From: CADEDV01 sp964596345
GTDB taxonomy: Bacteria; Bacteroidota; Bacteroidia; Chitinophagales; Chitinophagaceae
Direction of reading: 5' to 3'
DNA: 64,000 nucleotides
Assembly: GCA_964596345.1 (NCBI GenBank)
Contig: CAZQSZ010000001.1
Location: forward strand, 310,001-374,000
In this document: piece after piece, positions 17,125 to 26,889 of the stretch
Numbering within the stretch: position 1 is the first letter of the stretch
Layout of the letters: each line of letters opens with the position of its first letter
Notes under the pieces: generated by a model
What the model saw: only the letters and a program-made list of their open reading frames with translations
Databases searched by the model: none
Told to the model about the DNA's origin: nothing
Program-made: the position numbers and the translations under genes

Positions 17125-18330
17125 TTACTGAAAAACAATTTTGTCCTGTATGATGTGGTAGACCTTGATGGTCAGCGCATGGAACAGGATCTTGGCATTC
17201 GCATTCCGTTCAATATAGTATGAGGCCTTGTCCAGCTCTTCCACCAGGGCTTCCTGCTGGGCGATATCGCTGATCTTTTTGTTCAGTTTCTCGCAAAAAT
17301 CCTTTTCTGCCGCAGAAAGCTGTGTAGAGTCGCCCATGACCCGGAACCGGATGGCTTCCTGCAGGATATGGTTGAAATAACGGAGGAACTGCTTTTGTTT
17401 TTCCCGGCCCAGCCGGCTGATCTCTTCCACCCATTTGGTCTGGGCCACGGGACCGGTTCGTAAAATGGCATTCAGCCAGTCTTTCAACAAGCTTTGCCAG
17501 TCTTCATCGGCATGTTGCACTAATTGTAAAGCTTCCCGGTAATTGCCTTCACTTACACCGGCTACCTGCCGGGCAGTGGCCGGTTCCGTTTTATTCCGGC
17601 TGATGAGTGCTTCTTCTATATCCGATGTTTCCAGTGCCGGTATCTTTACCAGCTGGCAACGGCTGAGTATGGTTGGTAATATCAGTGATTCATTTTCCGC
17701 TACCAGTATAAAAAGGGTGTTGGCCGGTGGCTCTTCGATCAGTTTGAGTAATTTATTGCCTTCATTGCCCAGGTATTCCGGCAGCCACATGATGAGAATT
17801 TTGTATTCACTTTCAAAACTCTTCAGGTTCAGCTTGCGGATGATATCATTACACTCATGGGCGGTGATATTGCCCTGTTTGTTTTCGGCACCGATGAACT
17901 GTAACCAGTCATAGGCATTTCCATACGGGTAACTTTTAATGAACTCTCTCCATTCCGTGATATAATCGGTACTGATAGGAGGAGTGCCTGCTTTCTTCGT
18001 TACCACCGGGTAAGAAAAATGAATATCCGGGTGGATCAGTTGCTGTGCTTTCTGGCAGGAGGGGCAGATGCCGCAAGGCTCAGTGCTGGTGACTGGTTGC
18101 TGAATAGTAGCTGCCGGCTCGTCTCCGAACAAAGACGGCCCGATTGCATGTTGTGATTTACCATTCACTTTATCACAAACCAGGAACTGCGCAAACGCCA
18201 GTGCTAATGGCAAGGCACCACTTCCTTCTTTACCCAAAAAAAGCAAAGCATGGCTCAGCCGGTTATGCTGCACCATTTCAGCCAGTTGCTGTTTGATGGG
18301 TTGTTGTCCTATGATCTGGGAAAATTGCAT
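17125..18330 (-). CDS. holB: DNA polymerase III delta' subunit
   Basis: The start at 18330 begins MQFSQIIGQQ, the usual delta' opening; a longer frame from 18423 gives an unrelated basic leader over a terminator. The 401-residue clamp-loader subunit has a P-loop-like GKEGSGALPLA without the lysine, as expected for delta', which does not hydrolyse ATP. A CGICPSC zinc motif follows an inserted Gly/Gln/Pro-rich segment (about residues 57-93). An SRC-type motif is present (LPTILSRCQL). It loads the beta clamp with gamma/tau and delta in the cytosol. Its neighbours are ricT downstream and a glutathione peroxidase upstream. Confidence 0.93.
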   Translation of the reverse strand: MQFSQIIGQQPIKQQLAEMVQHNRLSHALLFLGKEGSGALPLALAFAQFLVCDKVNGKSQHAIGPSLFGDEPAATIQQPVTSTEPCGICPSCQKAQQLIHPDIHFSYPVVTKKAGTPPISTDYITEWREFIKSYPYGNAYDWLQFIGAENKQGNITAHECNDIIRKLNLKSFESEYKILIMWLPEYLGNEGNKLLKLIEEPPANTLFILVAENESLILPTILSRCQLVKIPALETSDIEEALISRNKTEPATARQVAGVSEGNYREALQLVQHADEDWQSLLKDWLNAILRTGPVAQTKWVEEISRLGREKQKQFLRYFNHILQEAIRFRVMGDSTQLSAAEKDFCEKLNKKISDIAQQEALVEELDKASYYIERNANAKILFHALTIKVYHIIQDKIVFQ

Positions 18331-18359
18331 TGGAAAGCGAAAGTAAACTTTCTGTCCAT

Positions 18360-18390
18360 AAAAAAAGCGACCCCATAATTTGGATCGCTT
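18360..18390 (-). terminator. Rho-independent terminator of the glutathione peroxidase gene
   Basis: Read on the minus strand, AAGCGATCC pairs with GGGTCGCTT (18367-18390; one G-U pair) and is followed by a T-run (complement of 18360-18366). It sits between the peroxidase stop (18411) and the holB start (18330), so holB probably has its own promoter. Confidence 0.8.
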
Positions 18391-18410
18391 ATAAAAATAG
18401 TGCTTCTTTA

Positions 18411-18929
18411 TTAATTCAACCACTTCAAAATCTCTTCACTCATTGGTGTTGTCCTCGGGCTGAAAGTAGCGATCAGTTCTCCTTTTTCATTGACCAGGAA
18501 TTTACCAAAGTTCCAGGTTACCGGGTCGGCAAAACCTTTGGCAGCCGCTTGTTCTTTTAAATATTTATACAATGGGTGAGTATCATCTCCTTTCACCGAA
18601 ATTTTTTCTGCCATCGGGAAAGTCACGCCATAGTTCTTGGTACAAAACTCTTTGATGCCACTATTATCGAGAGGCTCCTGTCCATTAAAATTGTTGGCCG
18701 GGAAACCGATGATCACCAGTTTGTCTTTGTATTGCTTATATAATGTTTCTAAGCCTTCGTATTGTGGTGTGAGGCCGCATTTGGAAGCTGTGTTCACCAC
18801 CATGATCTTCTTACCCTTGTATTTGGAAAGATCAATATCCGTACCATCAAGGCCACCTACTTTAAAATCATAGATTGAGCCGCCGGTAAGCGTTACGGCT
18901 ATGATGAGTGACAGGAATAATGTTTTCAT
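18411..18929 (-). CDS. Glutathione peroxidase family protein, likely exported
   Basis: From the ATG at 18929 the product is 172 residues. The catalytic residues are present: Cys51 in VVNTASKCGLTPQY (Cys instead of selenocysteine), Gln in FNGQEP and Trp in VTWNFGKFLVN. It should reduce hydroperoxides with thioredoxin or a similar donor. A hydrophobic N-terminus (MKTLFLSLIIAVTLTGGS) suggests a signal peptide and periplasmic location. The longer frame from 18965 only adds an unlikely leader. It is a single-gene unit with its own terminator; no peroxide regulator is beside it. Confidence 0.93.
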   Translation of the reverse strand: MKTLFLSLIIAVTLTGGSIYDFKVGGLDGTDIDLSKYKGKKIMVVNTASKCGLTPQYEGLETLYKQYKDKLVIIGFPANNFNGQEPLDNSGIKEFCTKNYGVTFPMAEKISVKGDDTHPLYKYLKEQAAAKGFADPVTWNFGKFLVNEKGELIATFSPRTTPMSEEILKWLN

Positions 18930-19015
18930 TGTATATAAGTTTTCGTTTATAATGAAGAATAACAAAGTTAAGCTTGCCTGGTTGGCGAATCGGTTAAATT
19001 TTATAGCCGGTTGCC

Positions 19016-20401
19016 CTATTGTTTTTCAAAACAACCCAGGTCGGGCAGGCCAACGGGCCTTGTTTTTCCGTCGAGATCAATAACTATACCTGCATTAATA
19101 CCTTTATTGATGGCGGGGGAGCCGGTTTTTAGCCGGAAATCATAATAATTCCGGGAAGTATTCACACTGTCAAAATCGGGAGGAATATTATTGACTATCT
19201 GGGTACTGGTCACATTGGCAGGAATAGTCTGAACCTTCCATAAATTATGGTCAAAATTAACATTGAAGGGGGTACTGCCGTTTTTCAAAACCACTACCTC
19301 ATTCTCTACGGTTCCGTTCTCACCCCAGAAAATACAATTACGGAATACAGCATCGAGGTTAGCGTTGCCATTGTTTGAAAAATTCGTTACCGTCAGCACC
19401 GGGTCTTTATGCTGTATGAAATTATTGGAGTAAGTGGTAACCGTGCAATGGGTGAACTGGTAATTACCACCTCCCACGAGATAAACATTTTTACCACAAT
19501 TACTGACCAGGCAATTGGTGGCCCTGATACTGGAATTGACAGCAATGATACCGGCATCAAAAGCATTATCAATGATGCACTCATTCATCACCAGCTTGGG
19601 ATTGGCATTGGTAGACGGATTTTCAACACCGATGGATTGATAACCATTTTTGATGATGGCATAGTTCAGCACATTATTGATACTGCTGCCAAGAAAATAA
19701 ATACCAGGCCAGCTGGCGGGATAGTCTTTATAAGGATCATCCAGGCGGTCGCCCTGGAAAATGACACGGTCTGCTGTATCTTTTAACCCGTTTACCTGTA
19801 AGGTGCCTTCAACAATGATTGGCGCATCGGCATGTATATAGATGCGGCAGCCTTTATTGATCGTGAGGGTTTGACTGGTGTCCACGTATAAATAGCCTAG
19901 TATCACATACGGCAAATCATTGTTCCATGTTTCATTGGTGAGCACCTGTTTATTGCGGAAGAAATGGGCATTCTGTCCCCAGGCTTCTAATTGCACCAGC
20001 CTGTTTGTTCCATTATAACTGACCTGGATACTGTCCCTTACGATGAAAGGAAGATTGGCGGCATTCGGATTAATATTTACCTGCGCAAAAACATAGAGGC
20101 TGTCATTGGCTTCAATCTCAAGATTGGTTACTTCAGGTCCTGCCGTTCCGTCTACATTTATTTTATAAGCCGAACTGTTACCACCCATCAGTTTGACAGA
20201 ACTGATGCGCAACTTCTGGTCATTCTCGTTAACGATCTTGAAGGTTTTAGTTACAGAACCTGCTGTTGTAAACACGGTATCATATTTCAATGTGTCGATG
20301 GTAATAGTGACCCTTGCATCCGGGGAAGTGATAAAGGATTCTTTCCGGCAGGACAGAACGAGCAGGCAACAGGATAACAGGAACAGGCTAACAATTTTCA
20401 T
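19016..20401 (-). CDS. Right-handed beta-helix lipoprotein
   Basis: From the ATG at 20401 the 461-residue product begins with a signal peptide and lipobox ending LVLSC, so it is probably a lipoprotein. After an Ig-like N-terminal region (TITIDTLKYDTVFTTAGSVTKTFKIVNEND, of the type that introduces extra beta-sandwiches), a pectate-lyase-like right-handed helix follows (GCRIYIHADAPIIVEGTLQVNG, YAIIKNGYQSIGVENP, NECIIDNAFDAGI, NCIFWGENG). It ends with the segment KTRPVGLPDLGCFE, usual in choice-of-anchor Q type proteins. No catalytic residues can be named. It probably works on the cell surface or in the periplasm. It is followed downstream by nothing on the same strand before the peroxidase gene. 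Confidence 0.8.
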   Translation of the reverse strand: MKIVSLFLLSCCLLVLSCRKESFITSPDARVTITIDTLKYDTVFTTAGSVTKTFKIVNENDQKLRISSVKLMGGNSSAYKINVDGTAGPEVTNLEIEANDSLYVFAQVNINPNAANLPFIVRDSIQVSYNGTNRLVQLEAWGQNAHFFRNKQVLTNETWNNDLPYVILGYLYVDTSQTLTINKGCRIYIHADAPIIVEGTLQVNGLKDTADRVIFQGDRLDDPYKDYPASWPGIYFLGSSINNVLNYAIIKNGYQSIGVENPSTNANPKLVMNECIIDNAFDAGIIAVNSSIRATNCLVSNCGKNVYLVGGGNYQFTHCTVTTYSNNFIQHKDPVLTVTNFSNNGNANLDAVFRNCIFWGENGTVENEVVVLKNGSTPFNVNFDHNLWKVQTIPANVTSTQIVNNIPPDFDSVNTSRNYYDFRLKTGSPAINKGINAGIVIDLDGKTRPVGLPDLGCFEKQ

Positions 20402-20431
20402 TGGAATCAAAAATAACCCAACAAATTGAGA

Positions 20432-21130
20432 TTAACGAGCGGAGTAGCAAAGACAGGTTACACTAAGCTTTACATTTTCTGCTTGTAGCAATGTAGAGCC
20501 GCAAGATTCAAGGGTGGCACCAGTAGTGATCACATCGTCGACTAAAAGAATATGTTTACCTGCTATGGCGGCAGGATCGGTCAGTAAAAATTTTCCCTCC
20601 ATGTTTTTCCATCTTTCGATCCGGCCTTTTTTGGTTTGTGTTTCGGTATGCTCGGGCCTTGAGATTACCTCGTTGAGGATAGGGACAGGAAATACAGTTT
20701 TGATGCCTTCACACAGTAGCATGGATTGATTGTAGCCCCGTTTCTTTTCTTTAACCGGGAATAAGGGCAAGGGAATCATGGCATCAACATGAAATCTTCC
20801 TGATCTTTTCAGCAGATCACCCATGAATTGTCCCAGTTGTATACCCAATTCTTTATTGCCTTTGTATTTTACCTGGTGCACCAGTTTTTGTACCAGTGAT
20901 TCTTTAGTAAAATAATAACTGGCAGCAGCCTGTTCTAAAGGAAGGCGGCCATAGAATCTTTTCTCGATGGGATTACCCGGGTGTTTTTCAAAATCAGTTT
21001 GGGGAATAGCTTCCATGCATTGCAGGCAGAGCATGGAATTTTTGCTGAGTAAATCACTGCCGCATCCGTCACATACATGCGGAAAAAGTAAATGAAGAAA
21101 AGAATCTTTTATTTCACGAAGGCTGACCAT
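20432..21130 (-). CDS. ComF family phosphoribosyltransferase-fold protein
   Basis: The 232-residue protein has a zinc-finger-like N-terminus (CDGCGSDLLSKNSMLCLQC, about 20-38) and a C-terminal PRTase fold with the ILLVDDVITTGATLESC PRPP-binding loop (about 190-206). ComF proteins are needed for DNA uptake in competent bacteria, probably as single-stranded DNA-handling partners. A comEC gene is in the same window (43944-46037) but 23 kb away. It lies in the same orientation as radA, 36 bases downstream of its stop, so the two may be one transcript. Confidence 0.93.
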   Translation of the reverse strand: MVSLREIKDSFLHLLFPHVCDGCGSDLLSKNSMLCLQCMEAIPQTDFEKHPGNPIEKRFYGRLPLEQAAASYYFTKESLVQKLVHQVKYKGNKELGIQLGQFMGDLLKRSGRFHVDAMIPLPLFPVKEKKRGYNQSMLLCEGIKTVFPVPILNEVISRPEHTETQTKKGRIERWKNMEGKFLLTDPAAIAGKHILLVDDVITTGATLESCGSTLLQAENVKLSVTCLCYSAR

Positions 21131-21165
21131 AAATTGGATTATAAACCAGTTCGCTACCTTTTGCC

Positions 21166-22554
21166 TTAAAACAAATACTGGTACACTTCTTCCACACGGC
21201 CCATGGTTACCACTTCAATATTGAACTTCTGTTTGGCTAAGCCCTTCTGATTATATTTGGAAACAATGATCTTTTCAAACCCTAATTTTTCTGCCTCTGC
21301 TATGCGTTGCTCAATACGATTGACGGCTCTTATCTCGCCACTCAGCCCCACTTCCCCTGCAAAGCAGATATGTTGGGGTAAAGGCACATCTTCGTAAGAA
21401 GATAATAAGGAACAAAGAACAGCGAGATCAATAGAAGGGTCTTCTATTTTGATACCACCGGCGATGTTTAAGAAAACATCCTTCATGCCAAAATGAAAAC
21501 CACCTCTTTTTTCCAGAACAGCTAATAATAATTGTAAACGACGAAGATCAAAACCAGAAACAGTCCGCTGTGGTGTGCCGTAAACAGATTGGGTGACCAG
21601 TGCCTGTACTTCGATCAGTAATGGCCTAATTCCTTCAATGGTGGCGGCAATGGCAATACCACTCAACTGGTCTTCTTTTTGTGTGATAAGAATTTCGCTG
21701 GGATTGGTAACAGCCCGCATACCGGTATCCGTCATTTCATAAATGCCCAGTTCAGCAGTGCTGCCGAAACGATTCTTTAGAGTACGCAATATCCGGTATG
21801 CATAATGACGGTCACCTTCAAACTGCAGTACGGTATCTACCATATGTTCCAGGATCTTTGGCCCGGCGATACTTCCATCCTTGGTAATATGACCGATCAG
21901 GAAAACAGGGGTATTTGTTTCCTTGGCAAAACGTTGAAATTCGGCCGTGCATTCCCGTATCTGTGATACACTGCCGGGTGAGGAGTCAATAAACGGAGTA
22001 TGCAAAGTTTGAACTGAATCAACAATGACAAGTTGCGGTTTTAGTTTTTTTATTTCCTGGAAAATGATCTGTGTGGATGTTTCTGTCAGCAGGTAAAAAT
22101 TTTCTCCGTATGCTGCTGATGTTGTTTGTTTCAAACGATCAGCCCGCATCTTGATCTGTTGTTCGCTTTCTTCACCGCTGATATAAAGAACGGTGATATC
22201 TTTTATCCATAACCCATTTTGCAGGAACAGGGTTGATTTACCGATTCCCGGTTCACCCGCCACTAAAACAATACTTCCGGGAACAATGCCACCGCCCAGT
22301 ACTCGATTCAATTCTGTATCTGATGTGGCAATCCTTTTTTCTTCACTGCTTTTGATCTCCTGTAATGAAACGGTCCGGTTCGTTCTTTTTTCTTCGTTAT
22401 AATCTTTCCAGCCATTATTGTTCTTGCTTGTTTCTTTTTGCACCAGTTCTTCAACAAATGTATTCCACTGTCCGCAAGATGGACATTGACCTACCCATTT
22501 CACACTTTCATAACCACATTTCTGACAAAAAAAGGCTGACTTGGTCTTACTCAT
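21166..22554 (-). CDS. radA: DNA repair protein RadA
   Basis: The 462-residue protein has the N-terminal C4 zinc finger (CQKCGYESVKWVGQCPSC, about residues 10-27). The RecA-like ATPase follows with Walker A GEPGIGKSTL near 99 and the RadA-specific KNRFG motif. The C-terminal Lon-protease-like domain includes GGIKIEDPSIDLAVL. RadA drives branch migration in recombination and stalled-fork repair. Its start is the first ATG after a 470-base gap. It is likely cotranscribed with comF-like downstream; both relate to recombination and DNA uptake. Confidence 0.97.
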   Translation of the reverse strand: MSKTKSAFFCQKCGYESVKWVGQCPSCGQWNTFVEELVQKETSKNNNGWKDYNEEKRTNRTVSLQEIKSSEEKRIATSDTELNRVLGGGIVPGSIVLVAGEPGIGKSTLFLQNGLWIKDITVLYISGEESEQQIKMRADRLKQTTSAAYGENFYLLTETSTQIIFQEIKKLKPQLVIVDSVQTLHTPFIDSSPGSVSQIRECTAEFQRFAKETNTPVFLIGHITKDGSIAGPKILEHMVDTVLQFEGDRHYAYRILRTLKNRFGSTAELGIYEMTDTGMRAVTNPSEILITQKEDQLSGIAIAATIEGIRPLLIEVQALVTQSVYGTPQRTVSGFDLRRLQLLLAVLEKRGGFHFGMKDVFLNIAGGIKIEDPSIDLAVLCSLLSSYEDVPLPQHICFAGEVGLSGEIRAVNRIEQRIAEAEKLGFEKIIVSKYNQKGLAKQKFNIEVVTMGRVEEVYQYLF

Positions 22555-23026
22555 GCGTTAAAGGTAACTGATCAAAAAAAATTGGATGAAAAAGCTGAAA
22601 TATTTTGAAAGTAAGCCAGGTAAAAACAAAAATAAACAACGGGAAAAATTATAAAACGGAAGTCATTTTATAAAATGAAAAAGGGCCAATCTTGACGACT
22701 GGCCCTCTTACTTACTAACCCATTAAATTCTATTGCTAAGTTACAAATATGACCCACATTTCAAAATAAATTTTTGCTGCTGTTGATAACTTTAAGCTTT
22801 AAGACGGTTTAAAAACAAGGGGTGAATAATTTTTAAAATAGACTTTTAATATGCTTGTAATCATATAGTTATAAACAGAAGGCCCTGTTGTGAAGGCTGG
22901 GTTTATTACCCTTTTAAAGAGCTTCATTATTAAATTGTGTGACAAAACGGCTGGAAAAAGAGCGGTAATCCAAATGGCTGAAGATTTGTTATAAAAGCAT
23001 AAGAAAATTTAAAAATTCATCAAAAA
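22555..23026. other. Long intergenic region with an unexplained hairpin
   Basis: The 472 bases between divergent radA and the zinc peptidase hold no gene that I can support; the plus-strand frames are of seven or fewer codons. One perfect 7-bp stem (AGGGCCA 22682-22688, TGGCCCT 22700-22706) has an 11-base loop and is followed by CTTACTTACTAACCC, not by a T-run. The rest is AT-rich and probably holds the two divergent promoters. Confidence 0.5.
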
Positions 23027-23719
23027 ATGACACCCTCAATTATGATCGTTTCGCTGGTATTTTTAGGTATCAGCATGTTGGTTTCACTGGCGTTGAAAAG
23101 TAAGTTTAAGAAGTACAGCCAGGTCCCGTTATCCAGTGGTTTAAGTGGTCGTGAAATTGCCGTAAAGATGCTCCGGGAAAGTGGTATTTATGACGTAAAA
23201 GTGACCTCTGTGGAGGGGTTTCTCAGCGACCACTACAACCCTGTTAATAGGACCGTAAACCTTAGTCCTGAGGTATATACCGGTACCAGTGTTTCAGCCG
23301 CAGCCGTGGCGGCTCACGAGTGCGGCCATGCTGTTCAGCACGCCACTGCTTACAGTTGGTTGATGATGCGGAGTAAACTGGTCCCGGTTGTCCAGGTCAG
23401 CTCTTCGCTGGTCAACTGGGTATTATTGATTGGTGTGGTAATGGCCAGCTCAGGAAACACCACTCTTTTGTTGATTGGCATCATTATTTTCGCCCTGACG
23501 GTTCTCTTTTCGCTGGTCACTTTGCCGGTAGAATTTGATGCCAGTCGCCGGGCATTGGCCTGGTTAAACACAACCAATGTGACCAATTCCCAGGAGTACC
23601 CCAAAGCAAAGGATGCCCTGAAATGGGCAGCCACCACCTATGTGGTAGCAGCTTTGGCCGCTGTGGTTACATTGATACAATATGTCATGTTATACCTTGG
23701 CGCAAGGGATAGGGAATAG
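23027..23719 (+). CDS. Membrane zinc metallopeptidase (YugP/Zn_peptidase_2 family)
   Basis: The 230-residue protein has an N-terminal membrane helix (about 4-22), the zinc-binding HExxH as AHECGHAVQHA (about residues 91-101) and further helices around 120-160 and 205-225. It matches the family of integral-membrane peptidases annotated zinc metallopeptidase (YugP in Bacillus), whose substrates are unknown. The second glutamate ligand could be the EFDASRRA glutamate near residue 168. It is a single-gene unit with a strong terminator after it. Confidence 0.92.
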   Translation: MTPSIMIVSLVFLGISMLVSLALKSKFKKYSQVPLSSGLSGREIAVKMLRESGIYDVKVTSVEGFLSDHYNPVNRTVNLSPEVYTGTSVSAAAVAAHECGHAVQHATAYSWLMMRSKLVPVVQVSSSLVNWVLLIGVVMASSGNTTLLLIGIIIFALTVLFSLVTLPVEFDASRRALAWLNTTNVTNSQEYPKAKDALKWAATTYVVAALAAVVTLIQYVMLYLGARDRE

Positions 23720-23744
23720 TTAATATAATGATTAATATTTATTT

Positions 23745-23776
23745 AAAAGCCGTGCAGCAGATTGCACGGCTTTTTT
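23745..23776. terminator. Rho-independent terminator
   Basis: A 12-bp perfect stem (23745-23756 with 23763-23774) has a 6-base loop and is followed by two further T's. It ends the zinc peptidase transcript and separates it from the SusC gene. Confidence 0.92.
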
Positions 23777-23820
23777 ATCTTAACATATTATTAATATTTT
23801 AGCAACGCACTAAAATTTAC

Positions 23821-26800
23821 ATGCACATGAGAAAAACAGCAGGCCTGATGCTGGCGGTATTTCTATTATCCGTTCAGCTGGTATGGGCTCAAAACAAAAC
23901 AGTAATCGGAAAAATTACTGACGGTAAGGACGGGTCACCAATTCCCGGGGCTTCAGTAACAGTAAAAGGTTCGAGAAGTGGTACCACAACCGGACCGGAC
24001 GGAACCTTCTCTCTTTCAATTCCTGAAACAAGCAAAACCCTCATCATTTCAGCGCTGGGCTTTGAATCCCAGGAAGTGACTATATCCGGGTCTGCGATAG
24101 AGGTTTCACTAAAAGCCGGAGCCACCCAAAGCCTCGATGAGGTAGTGGTAGTGGGGTATGGAGGAAAAATCAAAAAGGATCTGACGGGTAATATTGCCCG
24201 GATTAAAGGCGCAGAGGTTGCAAATACTCCCGTAACAAATTTTACCCAGGCCATCCAGGGAAGAGCTGCTGGTGTTTTTGTGGAGGCCAATAATGGTAAA
24301 GTCGGAGAAGGGGTAAAAGTAAGGATTCGGGGTGGTGGTTCAATAAATGGAGGTAATGATCCCTTATATGTTGTTGATGGAATTCCCATTAATACAGATG
24401 GACTTTCCGGAAATGCTTTAGCAGATATTAATTTCAATGATATTGAAACATTCGACATTTTGAAAGATGCATCTGCAGCGTCTATTTATGGCTCCCGTGC
24501 CGCTGGTGGGGTTGTTATTATCACCACCAAAAAGGGTCGTGCAGGCAGAACGAACCTGGGTGTAAATTTTCAATACGGCACTAATAAACCGACAGGATAC
24601 AGAAAATTCCTGGATGCCCGTCAATACGTAGACCTTTTAAGAGAGGCGGCTATCAACAGTGATATAATTGAAGGCGTTGACCCGCTGGACCCTGCTCAGT
24701 ATCCGGGCTCATGGTTACAATTTGCTGAGAACAGGCTCACCCGTTATTCAGGTTATTCAAATTGGCGCAACCTGGAAACCAATACTGACTGGCAAAAACA
24801 GGCCTTTAATGATAATGCAACCACCAAAATGGTAGATATCACCGCATCAGGTGGTAATGATAAGACCCGCTTTTATATCAGTGGCGGCTTCAATGATGTG
24901 GATGGGATTTTGATCCTGAATAATTTTCAACGTATCTCATCGAGATTTAACTTAGAACATGATGCAAGCAATAAGGTAAAGATCGGCCTCAATCTTGGTG
25001 TGTCCCGTACGGTTGGTAACAGGAATAACCTGGATAATGCCTTCCAGACTCCCATGCAGTTAGTGGCATTAGCACCCATCACTCCTGTTCGTGATTTGAA
25101 TGGTGTATTATATAATACACCCACTACTACCTATTACAATGGTTTGATTGAAACTGAAAATTCAACCTACAAATCAACCACGTTCAGAAATATAGGAAAT
25201 CTGTTTCTCGCCTATAAATTCACCAAAGACCTTGCATTCAGAACAGAGTTTGGTGCAGATATTCAATCACAAAACGATGTGCTTTTCAGGGGCTTCAGAA
25301 CCCTGACCGGTCTTTCAACAAATGGCTATGGCCAATCTGACTGGTTCCGGAATTTTACCTATAATACCAACAACTATTTTACCTACACCAAAACACTTGC
25401 AGAGAAACATGATATTGATGCGACGCTTGGTATGTCTTACCAAAAGTTCACCCAGGATTTCTCAAGTGTTTTCGGAGAAGATTTCCCGGTTGAAGATTTG
25501 CAAACATTGGCAAGCGCAGGTCGTATAACCGGAGGGACCACGACAAAGACAGAGTCGGCGATCGTATCTTATTTTGGAAGAGCCAACTATAAGTTCAATA
25601 ATAAATATTTATTCTCTGCCAGTGTTCGTGCAGACGGGTCTTCAAAATTTGGTAAGAATAACCGTTATGGAATATTCCCCGCTGTTTCTGCAGGATGGAT
25701 ATTAAGTGAAGAAAGTTTTCTTTCTTCATCCAAGTTGGTCAGCTTCCTGAAGATCAGGGGTAGTTATGGTGTAAATGGAAATGATCAAATTCCCAACTTT
25801 GCGCATTTGGGATTATTTGGTGCAGGTAAATTTAATAATCAATCAGGCCTTATACCCAATCAATTGCCAAATCCAGACCTGACTTGGGAAAAGAATAAAC
25901 AGTTTGATATTGGGTTAGATTTCGGTTTGTGGGGTAACCGCATCAGTGGTGAAATTGATTATTATGTAAGAAATACAGAAGACCTTCTTTATAGTGTTCC
26001 GGTACCAAGTACATCCGGTTTTACCACCCAACTGGTCAATATCGGTTCCATGCAGAATAAGGGGATTGAATTTGTATTGAATTCAACCAATATTAAAAGC
26101 AGGGGCTTTACCTGGACATCGAGCTTTAATTTAGCAAAGAATGCCAATAAGATCACCAAGCTGGATGGGGATCAAACTATAATTCCAGGAAATGATGGCC
26201 GTTTTCTGAATTCGCTTTTAGTGGGGCAGCCGATAGGCGTTTTCTATGGACCAAAGTTTGCCGGAGCTGATCCTGCCAATGGAGATGCGCTGTATTATCT
26301 TGCTGATGGAAAAACCACGACGAACGACTATAATGATGCAGCACCATTTATAGTGGGAAATCCCAACCCTGACTGGATTGGTGGTTTAACGAATACATTT
26401 AACTATAAAGGCATTGAGCTATCCGTATTGTTCCAGGGTGTGTTTGGTAACCAGATACAAAACGGGGCTGGTGGTTTCATGTCTGCAAGTTTCGATTGGT
26501 TCGATAACCAGACAGCTGATCAGTTAGACAGGTGGCAGAACCCGGGTGATATTACCCAGGTGCCCCAACTGAGGCTGGGTTATGGAAACGGTATCAATGC
26601 ATCCAGCCGTTATGTGGAAGATGGTGGATATGTTCGTTTGAAAAACGTAACTCTTGCTTATAATATCCCTTCATCAATACTTACTAAATTAAAAATCCGT
26701 TCTGCCAGGATTTATGCTACAGGGATTAACCTGGCCACATTCACTGATTATACCGGTTGGGATCCTGAAGTTAATACCGACTACCGTGCAGGTAACCGTA

Positions 26801-26871
26801 ACCAGGGAAGCGACTTCTACGCTGCTCCCCAGATCAAGTCATTAACCTTCGGTATTAACCTTGGATTTTAA
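23821..26871 (+). CDS. SusC/RagA family TonB-linked outer-membrane receptor
   Basis: The 1016-residue protein has a signal peptide (about 1-24, ending WAQ), a carboxypeptidase-regulatory-like N-terminal extension (about 28-100), then the SusC signature VVVGYGGKIKKDLTG and plug domain (about 115-230, IRGGGSINGGNDPLYVVDGIP). A TonB-dependent 22-strand barrel runs to the C-terminus, which ends in an aromatic residue (TFGINLGF). It imports glycans or peptides across the outer membrane with its SusD partner, 18 bases downstream. No glycoside hydrolase, peptidase or regulator is beside the pair, so the substrate cannot be read from the neighbourhood. Confidence 0.96.
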   Translation: MHMRKTAGLMLAVFLLSVQLVWAQNKTVIGKITDGKDGSPIPGASVTVKGSRSGTTTGPDGTFSLSIPETSKTLIISALGFESQEVTISGSAIEVSLKAGATQSLDEVVVVGYGGKIKKDLTGNIARIKGAEVANTPVTNFTQAIQGRAAGVFVEANNGKVGEGVKVRIRGGGSINGGNDPLYVVDGIPINTDGLSGNALADINFNDIETFDILKDASAASIYGSRAAGGVVIITTKKGRAGRTNLGVNFQYGTNKPTGYRKFLDARQYVDLLREAAINSDIIEGVDPLDPAQYPGSWLQFAENRLTRYSGYSNWRNLETNTDWQKQAFNDNATTKMVDITASGGNDKTRFYISGGFNDVDGILILNNFQRISSRFNLEHDASNKVKIGLNLGVSRTVGNRNNLDNAFQTPMQLVALAPITPVRDLNGVLYNTPTTTYYNGLIETENSTYKSTTFRNIGNLFLAYKFTKDLAFRTEFGADIQSQNDVLFRGFRTLTGLSTNGYGQSDWFRNFTYNTNNYFTYTKTLAEKHDIDATLGMSYQKFTQDFSSVFGEDFPVEDLQTLASAGRITGGTTTKTESAIVSYFGRANYKFNNKYLFSASVRADGSSKFGKNNRYGIFPAVSAGWILSEESFLSSSKLVSFLKIRGSYGVNGNDQIPNFAHLGLFGAGKFNNQSGLIPNQLPNPDLTWEKNKQFDIGLDFGLWGNRISGEIDYYVRNTEDLLYSVPVPSTSGFTTQLVNIGSMQNKGIEFVLNSTNIKSRGFTWTSSFNLAKNANKITKLDGDQTIIPGNDGRFLNSLLVGQPIGVFYGPKFAGADPANGDALYYLADGKTTTNDYNDAAPFIVGNPNPDWIGGLTNTFNYKGIELSVLFQGVFGNQIQNGAGGFMSASFDWFDNQTADQLDRWQNPGDITQVPQLRLGYGNGINASSRYVEDGGYVRLKNVTLAYNIPSSILTKLKIRSARIYATGINLATFTDYTGWDPEVNTDYRAGNRNQGSDFYAAPQIKSLTFGINLGF

Positions 26872-26889
26872 TCTTAAAAAAGAATAAAC

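Noticed and set aside
18331..18423. Longer start for holB
   Set aside because: The extra 31 residues are basic and unlike delta' and they cross the peroxidase terminator; MQFSQIIGQ at 18330 is the usual start.
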